A stretch of DNA of 64,000 nucleotides from Diatrype stigma (Eukaryota; Ascomycota; Sordariomycetes; Xylariales; Diatrypaceae). A program made the position numbers and the translations under genes. The DNA lies in assembly GCA_022225965.2 (NCBI GenBank), contig JAKJXP020000042.1, positions 186,001-250,000 on the forward strand. Direction: 5' to 3'. The notes beneath the pieces were generated by a model that did no database searches, had not been told where the DNA came from, and saw only the letters and a list, made by a program, of their open reading frames with translations. Of the stretch, positions 57,680-64,000 are shown piece after piece (positions within the stretch are counted from its first letter, which is position 1; every line of letters starts with the position of its first letter).

Positions 57680-58636
57680 ATGTCTGATCTTCCATTCATC
57701 CCCCCGCGCCCTCCAACCCCCCAGGCGATGCTTCATCGCCTCCCCGACAAGTCGGAGGATGATACGTCGCAAAACACACCGCCTTCGAAGTACATCATCC
57801 TCATCACGGGCTCGACCGCCGTGGCAGGGAAGGTGCAGATCGCCACCTCGGTATCCAAGGCGCTGTCGTGCCCTCTGTTCCAGGGCGACAGCTTGCACGA
57901 ATCTTCCGCCAAAGCCGCGAGCCTCGGCACCTCGCGAGCCGGAACCGGCCCCGGCACCGGCAGCGACGCGTCCGGCTCTGGCGCTTCCGGCCCCAACGAG
58001 GCGCGCTACCAGCGCATGTGGCTGTCGAAGATGACGCGGACGGGGCTCCTGTTCCCGGACGAGTCGAGGCCCGCGAACCAGGGGTTCTCGGGCTTCGGCG
58101 GCGGGGCCTCCAGCTCATCGACCTCCACCAGCCGCCGCGGCTCCGCGAGCTCGGTGGCGTCCGCATCGTCGGATGCGGCGGCGTCGGACGCGTCTAGCAT
58201 GAGCATGAGCATGGGCAACGTGGCGGGTCCAGGCGCCCAGGGGCCGTCGTACGTCAACAGGCCGACGTTCGCGCTGCCGGAGCAGGAGGTCCTGCGGCGG
58301 GGGAACCCGGCCCTCATGGTGCTGACGCACCCGGAGCTCGAGAGGTGGCACAAGGTCTGCATCAAGAAAACGGTCGGCGAGTACGGCGTCGGCGTGCTCT
58401 TCGTGCCCCTGTACGACGACGACGACTTTCCGCAGCTCAGGGTGCTAGACCCTCGGATGATGACGAGCTTTGCGTCTTTCGGCTCCGGCTTCGGTACACC
58501 ACAGGCAGCAACATCATCATCGAGTAGTGGTTTGACGGCAGACGATGTGTTGCGAGTCGATATCGATGGCGATGTAGAAGCTATCACGGAAGAGATCGTC
58601 CAGGGTGCCAGAGATGCGATGGGGATCAGGTCTTGA
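57680..58636 (+). CDS. gluconokinase-like P-loop protein with altered Walker A
   Basis: Single exon, 318 aa from ATG 57680. KYIILITGSTAVAGKVQIATSVSKALSC reads like strand 1, P-loop and helix 1 of the gluconokinase/shikimate kinase-like family, and FQGDSLHESSAKA matches the GD-H segment that follows. RYQRMWLSKMTRTGLLFPDE corresponds to the next helix. However the P-loop ends GKV: the Ser/Thr that binds Mg-ATP is Val at residue 52. A long Ser/Ala/Gly-rich insert (about residues 130-195) interrupts the fold before NPALMVLTHPELERWHK and VGVLFVPLYDDDDFPQLRVLDPRMM. The core may have lost catalysis and kept a structural or regulatory role. A comparable group of divergent fungal proteins may exist; I do not know a name. 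Start choice follows the first true ATG. Confidence 0.72.
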   Translation: MSDLPFIPPRPPTPQAMLHRLPDKSEDDTSQNTPPSKYIILITGSTAVAGKVQIATSVSKALSCPLFQGDSLHESSAKAASLGTSRAGTGPGTGSDASGSGASGPNEARYQRMWLSKMTRTGLLFPDESRPANQGFSGFGGGASSSSTSTSRRGSASSVASASSDAAASDASSMSMSMGNVAGPGAQGPSYVNRPTFALPEQEVLRRGNPALMVLTHPELERWHKVCIKKTVGEYGVGVLFVPLYDDDDFPQLRVLDPRMMTSFASFGSGFGTPQAATSSSSSGLTADDVLRVDIDGDVEAITEEIVQGARDAMGIRS

Positions 58637-59215
58637 GTTTCTTGTCTGTCGGTGCAGTGGCCCCGTTTAATTAGACATCGCAGTCTTAAGAATTGACGGT
58701 TTGCCATCAACGAAGTGCAATAGCCACTAATAATTACACGGCCTTTTCTACTTATGTACGAAGTACCTCAGATGACTATCACTATACCTATGTCGTCCTG
58801 AATCTTGATAGTCTCAAAGTAACCCCTTTTCCCCAAAGCTTGTCATGCATACCTCCATAACATTGTCGAGTTGTAATAATATTCGTTAAAGCATGATTAT
58901 GTGTCTAGAAAGATTCAAGTCGTCCACAAGCCACAGCGTGGCTGCTGAGTAACGCTACGACACAAGATACTGTGTACATACATCCATACTATGTACATAC
59001 ATCCATACTATGTACATACATACACACACTCCTATAGCCCCACCCAGCATCAGCGGGATTCAACACTCCGGACTTATAATTCCAGTCTCACAGCGCACCC
59101 GCCCGTGACCCGCCCACGAAGCACGAAACACGAAACACGAAATACGCACGTACGAAGCAAAGCAACGTTTGGAATCCAGTCAAACCCGTTGTAACCCGTC
59201 GACGGCATCGTGCCG
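58637..59215. other. intergenic with a short tandem repeat
   Basis: Contains two perfect 19-bp copies of TGTACATACATCCATACTA at 58973-59010 and the beginning of a third. Otherwise it holds the 3' UTR of the left gene and the promoter of the rhomboid gene. Confidence 0.7.
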
Positions 59216-60400
59216 ATGGTCGGATTATCATGTCTGCCTACCATGCTGCGTCCGCGTCCCCTGTCTTGTGGTTTTGTTAGAAAGAGCCTTCTCCCATCAT
59301 CATCACCCCCCACCTCCGCTATCCATCCCCGCATCTTCTTCTCCCGGCGGCGTCCGTTCGGGTCATCGTCAGCCCAGTCCCCGCCCCCTCCACCGCCGCC
59401 GTCATACCAGGAGTATGGCCGTCCTCCGGTGCGGGTCCTCGGGCCACTGCTATGGTGCCTGGGCGCCGCGTCCGCCGTGTACCTCGGCTGCGCGGCGTAT
59501 GACGTCCGCCGGGATGCGGAGGCGCTGAAGCGGCACCTGCCAGCCGGGGCGCGCATCGCCTCGTACGACGACCTCGACGCCGGCAGCCGGGATCCCTTTT
59601 CCTTCTGGGGCCGTCGCGGCGGCCACCATGCACCACCACCACCAGCGACAGCTCCGTGGGACCCGACTGCCATGATCGGCTTGTGGCAGAGCCAGTCGGA
59701 CACGCGGAAGCTCACGATCGGCGCGATCGGCGCGAACGCGGGCATCTACGGGGCGTGCCGGGTGGTGCCGTCGACGTGGTACCACTTCGCGCACGCGCCG
59801 GCCTGGCCGTCCAACTACACGCTCTTCACGTCCATGTTCGGGCACGGCGGGCCGTGGCACCTCGCGCTGAACATGTACGCGCTGTACAACTTCGCCGAGC
59901 CGGTCGCAGTAAGCCGGACGTTCCGGCGGCGCTACCCCAGCCCCGACACCGATGCCGACCCCAACCCCAGCCGCAGGAGGGGGGTGAGCGGGAGCGGCCC
60001 CCACCTCGCCGCCTTCTACCTCTCGACGGGCATCCTGGCCAACCTGGCGCAGCACCTCGCGGGCATCTGGCCCACGCCGGCGGGGCGCGCCATCCCGGCG
60101 CTGGGCGCCAGCGGGGCCATCATGGCGCTGCTCGGCGCCTTCGGCGCCTCGTACCCGGACGAGCGCGTCGGCATCGTCCTCGTCCCCGTCAGCTTCCCCG
60201 CCGGCCAGGCCCTCGCCGGCATCGCGCTCTTCGAGGCCTACGGCCTCTTCGTCGGCAAGTGGATGCGCCTCGGCCACGCCGCCCACCTGGCCGGCCTGGC
60301 CCTCGGCGCCGCCTACGTGCACTTCGAGGGCAACCGGGTCCTGTGGGAGCCCGCGCGCCGGCTCGCGTTCGCGCAGATGCGCCGGTTGCACGTGGTGTGA
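59216..60400 (+). CDS. mitochondrial rhomboid protease (Pcp1/PARL type)
   Basis: Single exon, 394 aa. The N-terminus is basic, Ser- and Arg-rich, with no acidic residues up to the first membrane segment (residues 1-55 include LRPRPLSCGFVRKSLL and IFFSRRRPFG), fitting a mitochondrial presequence. A first hydrophobic helix, LGPLLWCLGAASAVYLGCAAY, precedes the six-helix rhomboid core, which is the 1+6 topology of mitochondrial rhomboids. FTSMFGHGGPWHLALNMYAL is the conserved loop and helix 2. The catalytic Ser is in GASGAIM (Ser299), and its His partner in HAAHLAGLALG (His357). The enzyme would cleave transmembrane proteins in the inner membrane, such as dynamin-like Mgm1 and cytochrome c peroxidase in yeast. 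An insert, SPDTDADPNPSRRRGV, is specific to this copy. A second ATG at 59243 is a possible alternative start. Confidence 0.92.
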   Translation: MVGLSCLPTMLRPRPLSCGFVRKSLLPSSSPPTSAIHPRIFFSRRRPFGSSSAQSPPPPPPPSYQEYGRPPVRVLGPLLWCLGAASAVYLGCAAYDVRRDAEALKRHLPAGARIASYDDLDAGSRDPFSFWGRRGGHHAPPPPATAPWDPTAMIGLWQSQSDTRKLTIGAIGANAGIYGACRVVPSTWYHFAHAPAWPSNYTLFTSMFGHGGPWHLALNMYALYNFAEPVAVSRTFRRRYPSPDTDADPNPSRRRGVSGSGPHLAAFYLSTGILANLAQHLAGIWPTPAGRAIPALGASGAIMALLGAFGASYPDERVGIVLVPVSFPAGQALAGIALFEAYGLFVGKWMRLGHAAHLAGLALGAAYVHFEGNRVLWEPARRLAFAQMRRLHVV

Positions 60401-62380
60401 TGCGGAATTTTACTACAGATCAACGAGACTAGTGGTCCTTGCTCGATGCACAATGGCTTCATCTTCTGCTCTCTATACTTCTTTTTCTATTTCTAGCAAG
60501 TCTCTAATGAGAGTTTGCCTCCTCCGCCCCAGGTGGTGCATACGATGATGGGGGAATTCTTCCTACAGCAGTTGTACCATTATGGTGCTCCTTGATCACA
60601 CTGTCTGCATTTCAATTTAATGCGTTTGCGGTCTGCCTTGGGACACTGCGGTTTTCCTTTCACAAAGGACGGCTGTTTGCTATTCTGCTACAAAAGCTGT
60701 GGCTTACTAAGGGAGAGAGGGATATGAAAATCAGCTATGAACAGCGGCATTATTGAATAAGAGTATACGATTCCCATACTGAATTATTCCACGCCGTAGC
60801 TTGATACGAATGACACGCTAGTTATACGAAAAGCCATCACACATATCTTTACTGTATCTTTACCATAATCGGCAATGATCTCATCGTTATGCATAGTTGT
60901 TCCTTGGACTACATTCTTTAGCACCCTAGCAAACTGTCTCTACCTACCTGAGTAGCTCAATTTTCTAGCTTCGACTTGTAAGATCCGAGATACGAGGTAT
61001 GAGATGACTAGAATGGCCAGAGAGGAACTTATGTTCCGTGATCATCACCATCCTAGTAGGTGCCGAGCTCACAGCAGCATAGTAATATTCACTGGGAAGT
61101 CCCGTCAATCATTAAATGGATCGCTGAACTTTCCGTAGCGTCGGCGCGAGAACCATGTTGTCATGTTGTCACATGGTCCTTCTTGAGATATGTATGTTGT
61201 TGATAAGATCGTCTTTTTCCTCTTTCGGCCATGCATAAGAACGATAGTCACTCAGAGCCGCCTAGTATTATCTAAACGATATAGCCAGGGTTTCATCTAA
61301 GCGCACCTCGGGTGCTATGTGTGTGCCACGAGACCGCAGCTGCAAGTGTGTCGGGTATCCTGCTCCTGCGTCCGAAACAGGACATGTGGGCATCGCATGC
61401 GGACCGATTGGGAAGTCGAACCCGCTGCCCCCCTCGTCCTGCGTGAGGTGGAGAACACGGGATCCTGGTGGATGTTCGAGGCTCTCGGTAACCCGTGGGG
61501 TCGCGGCGCAGCGCGGTGGATCTTGACTTCATGGGAGGATTTGTAGCGGTGTTCTGCGCACAGGTACAGCTTGAGGGTGCTGTTCTAATAGACGTGATCT
61601 TCCAATTGCAGTGTGAAAAAACGCGCATTAGCAGCTGGGACGGAGTAGAGAAGTTTCGGGTCTCCCGGGGGGAGTCGGGTTGATCACCTCTATATTTGTC
61701 GGGCCGTGGTTTCCGAAGGACAGTCCTGCCCTCGGCTCGGGCGCGTAAGACCCTACCGAATACCTAATACAGCACCAGGACGAGCTATCTGAATTCGTGC
61801 ATAATGCCCCTTTTCTCTACGTATGACTGTTGAGCGGGTACATATGTTCATTCACATTGTTGACAGTAGAACTTGCGGTCGGATTACTTTAATGTATATT
61901 ACTTATCTGAAAGTGGTACATGTTCTGGCTTTCAACCTTCGTATATTCTCTCTATCTGGGACATCCTCATCTCCATGTAGAACTAGCCTATAGCCACAAG
62001 TTTTTTGTGACCTTCCTGGTCTCGTAACATCATAGTCGTAACCGCAAACTACCCGATTTGCATTTGCTATCACTCAAAGTCGTTGGAAGTGTCGGTGACC
62101 ATGAACGACACTGCTCACTCACCGTGTTGCATATATGAAGATTGGCTGTTATTCATATAAGTGGCTTCAGAGCAACGACCCTGTTGATGGCTTGAAATTT
62201 TTGGAAAGGCCAGAATTTCAAAGGAATGTTCGTATTTCATAAACTCATTACCGCGGTATCTACTAGTTACATAATAAAGGTGGTGTAGCTCAGCGCTTAC
62301 ATGTCATTCCCGTAGTATTAACTTCCAATCCCTTAAATTATATACAATTACCCCCTCCATTGACAGCGAGCGGAGCTCAA
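60401..62380. other. intergenic, 2 kb, with a possible coding remnant
   Basis: Mostly AT-rich. Positions 61318-61690 are more GC-rich, and the plus strand holds an open stretch ending at 61546 with a protein-like run WEVEPAAPLVLREVEN, then WWMFEALGNPWGRGAARW. A possible donor (CAGGTACAG, near 61560) and acceptor (TTGCAG, near 61610) follow. I cannot assemble a complete gene and treat it as a remnant or a small unrecognised exon. Elsewhere nothing is seen. Confidence 0.35.
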
Positions 62381-64000
62381 TCAATAGTCCTTCCGGTCCA
62401 GCTTGCCCTGCAGCCGTCCATCGTCCAGAAGACTCCCCCACATGGCGGCCTCGAATAGGTGGTTTACCTGCCAGGCGTGGTGGCCGGCATGGGCCGTCAA
62501 CCAGGTCGTCTCCAGTATCAGGCCGTAGTGGAAAGCCTTGGCCATTATCTCGCGGAGGTCCGAGGCGATCCTCTCCTCGCGGCACTGGTCCACGACCTGG
62601 CCCTTGACATACTCCAGCGGTGCCGTCGCGAGGCTTCGCCAGAGCTCGGCGAGGATGTCCTTTTGCTCGTGGTTGTTGACAAGCCTCTCGACCGCATCGC
62701 AGGGATCGCCTCCGTTGCAGGCGTTTTGCAAGGGACGGCTGAAGCCGGTAGTGTGCAGCTTCTCGTCGAAGACTTCGTCGAAGTCTCCCTCCCTCTGCTC
62801 TGTGGGCGTCTTGCGCGCCTTCGGGTACCCCAGCAACGCTCGCCGGCAGAAGCTGTGCCGGTCGTTCTGAATGTGCCATGTGTATAGCGTCGCACACACT
62901 ATAGTATCTTGCGTTAGTTTATTTTCTTCTAGAGGGCGGAGGGGGGAGGCAAGTTCTTACTCCTCGCTACCGGCTCCATCCATCTCTCAATAAACATTCG
63001 CCCTCCCGTGTGGGCATACGCATCATATACCCGTAATAATGCCTCTTCTGACACTATTCCGGTCGAAGCTATATCGTCCGTGTTGAGGAAGGCGTTCATG
63101 ACTTCGGAATTGTTCAGGTCCGAGCCGACATCGACGACGTCGGTTCCCGGCGAGCTGAAAATCATGTCGCTCATCACCCCAGCCGGATCAAACCCACGGG
63201 CGATGCTCTCGGCGGACATCCCCATCAGACTACTCTCGGAGAAGAACACGGTCTGGGCCGTACGTCGGTCAAGCCTCGCCGCCTTGTTTGTCACCTTGTG
63301 CTTGTTCTTGACCTCGAGGTCGATTTTGCCCCTGATATACCTCATCCCGATGTCCACGCCGGCCCTGCGCTCTGGCCCGCCGGGGGTCTTCAGGGCGTGG
63401 GGATCGCGCCCATACAACTTTATCAGCGCCTCAAACTCCGGAAATACCTTGTGGTAGCTATGCTCGTAGTAGAAGACCATGTCGGTGCAGTAATTCGAGT
63501 ACAGCGTCCGCGCGTCGTAAGCCCCGATCAGCATGTTCGCCATGCCGCAGCCGAAGATACCCCCGTTCGTAACGAGAGGCTCGGGCCATTGCTCTGCGCC
63601 AAACCACTGGATCACCTCCGGGGACGCTTTCGTGATGCCCTCGCCCTTGGACGGGAGCACGCGGCCGGCTGCAATCTGCTCATCCTTCCACCTCTGGAGG
63701 CCGTCGGAGAGGCGCAGCTCCGACAAATGCTGCGATGGGGAGGAGCTCGAGAAGTCTTGGAGCTCTTCGAACACGGTTGAGATGTATTTCTGAGCCTCGG
63801 TCGTGAGACGGTCCAGCGTTTCCAGTTTTCCATCTCCGATCAGAGACCTTGCTTCCTTGTACCCCCGGTGGACTGGAAGCTTTTTGTTCTCCTGGATTTT
63901 GGAAGGAATCTCGCCCCAGAAATAGGGGGGTATGAAGGTGTTCACGAACGAGGTCACCTGGGGCTTGCGAAACGGTGAAATGGTGAGAGGGGGAACGTAA
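62381..64000 (-). CDS. uncharacterised fungal protein, 5' end outside window
   Basis: Two exons are visible: 64000-62961 (frame open through the window edge) and 62898-62381, joined by a 62 bp intron with GTAAGA donor, ACTAAC branch site and ATAG acceptor. At least 518 aa. Internal anchors are FIPPYFWGEIPSKIQE, FGAEQWPEPLVTNGGIFG, ARTLYSNYCTDMVFYYEHSYH, RTAQTVFFSESSLMGMSAE, SDLNNSEVMNAFLNTDD, EEALLRVYDAYAHTGGRMF, LYTWHIQNDRHSFCRRALLGYPKARK and TTWLTAHAGHHAWQVNHLFEA. No signal peptide or membrane helix is seen in the visible part. Predicted mostly helical. I do not recognise the family with confidence. The acidic/Asn-rich SDLNNSE and the Trp/His-rich helices suggest an enzyme, perhaps of secondary metabolism, but that is only an impression. 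Confidence 0.75.

Noticed and set aside
59450..60391. 313-codon minus-strand frame
   Set aside because: Antisense to the rhomboid gene; no motif.
62281..62350. tRNA-like string GGTGGTGTAGCTCAGC
   Set aside because: Resembles a D arm, but no T arm with GGTTCGA or pairing acceptor follows.
1..64000. Search for transposons, CRISPR-like arrays, viral genes and toxin genes
   Set aside because: No transposase, reverse transcriptase, long terminal or inverted repeats, spaced repeat array, or viral or toxin gene could be recognised by eye; a computed repeat search could still find divergent RIP-mutated elements in the AT-rich gaps.

Overview
The window comes from the nuclear genome of a filamentous ascomycete, most likely a Sordariomycete-type Pezizomycotina. 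The reasons are: GC-rich coding exons broken by many 50-90 bp introns with fungal branch sites (CTAAC/CTGAC), AT-richer intergenic DNA, two intron-containing nuclear tRNA genes, and a protein set typical of such fungi (GH64 glucanase, tannase/feruloyl esterase, CYP52-like P450, fungal rhodopsin-fold membrane protein, Apq12, Syp1). All gene models were built by eye by joining reading frames at GT-AG (twice GC-AG) sites; most joined lengths are exact multiples of three and restore family motifs.

Layout. 1-5.4 kb: 3' part of a short-chain dehydrogenase (SDR), tRNA-Glu, and a vacuolar Ca2+/H+ exchanger. 6.4-7.7 kb: secreted GH64 beta-1,3-glucanase. 7.7-13.5 kb: gene-poor, with one small conserved-looking gene. 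13.5-26.2 kb: accessory-looking stretch with a five-exon P450, a coiled-coil gene and a decayed rearranged copy of it, a small ORF, a secreted tannase/feruloyl esterase, an AYR1-like SDR and a seven-helix rhodopsin-fold protein. 26.8-32.5 kb: housekeeping block (S-adenosylmethionine synthetase, GPN-loop GTPase 3, Apq12-like protein). 35-46 kb: a compact block of a transcription-factor-domain protein, an SDR, an MFS transporter, an L-arabinitol-dehydrogenase-like enzyme, a divergently transcribed xylitol/sorbitol-dehydrogenase-like enzyme and an L-xylulose-reductase-like SDR. 47.6-64 kb: tRNA-Val, the muniscin Syp1, a CDK/Csk1-like kinase, a broken sulfotransferase gene, a gluconokinase-like protein with a damaged P-loop, a mitochondrial rhomboid protease and the 3' part of a protein I cannot place.

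The most interesting region is 35-46 kb. It puts next to each other relatives of three consecutive enzymes of fungal pentose/polyol catabolism (polyol to ketose by an LAD-like enzyme, ketose to polyol by an LXR-like SDR, polyol to ketose by an XDH-like enzyme), with a transporter and a candidate regulator. Two of the zinc dehydrogenases share a 634 bp divergent promoter. The paralogues look divergent from the canonical enzymes, so the substrate may be another sugar or polyol. Other points of note are two GC-AG introns, an 8-nt and a 9-nt exon in the XDH-like gene, and several genes in different stages of decay.
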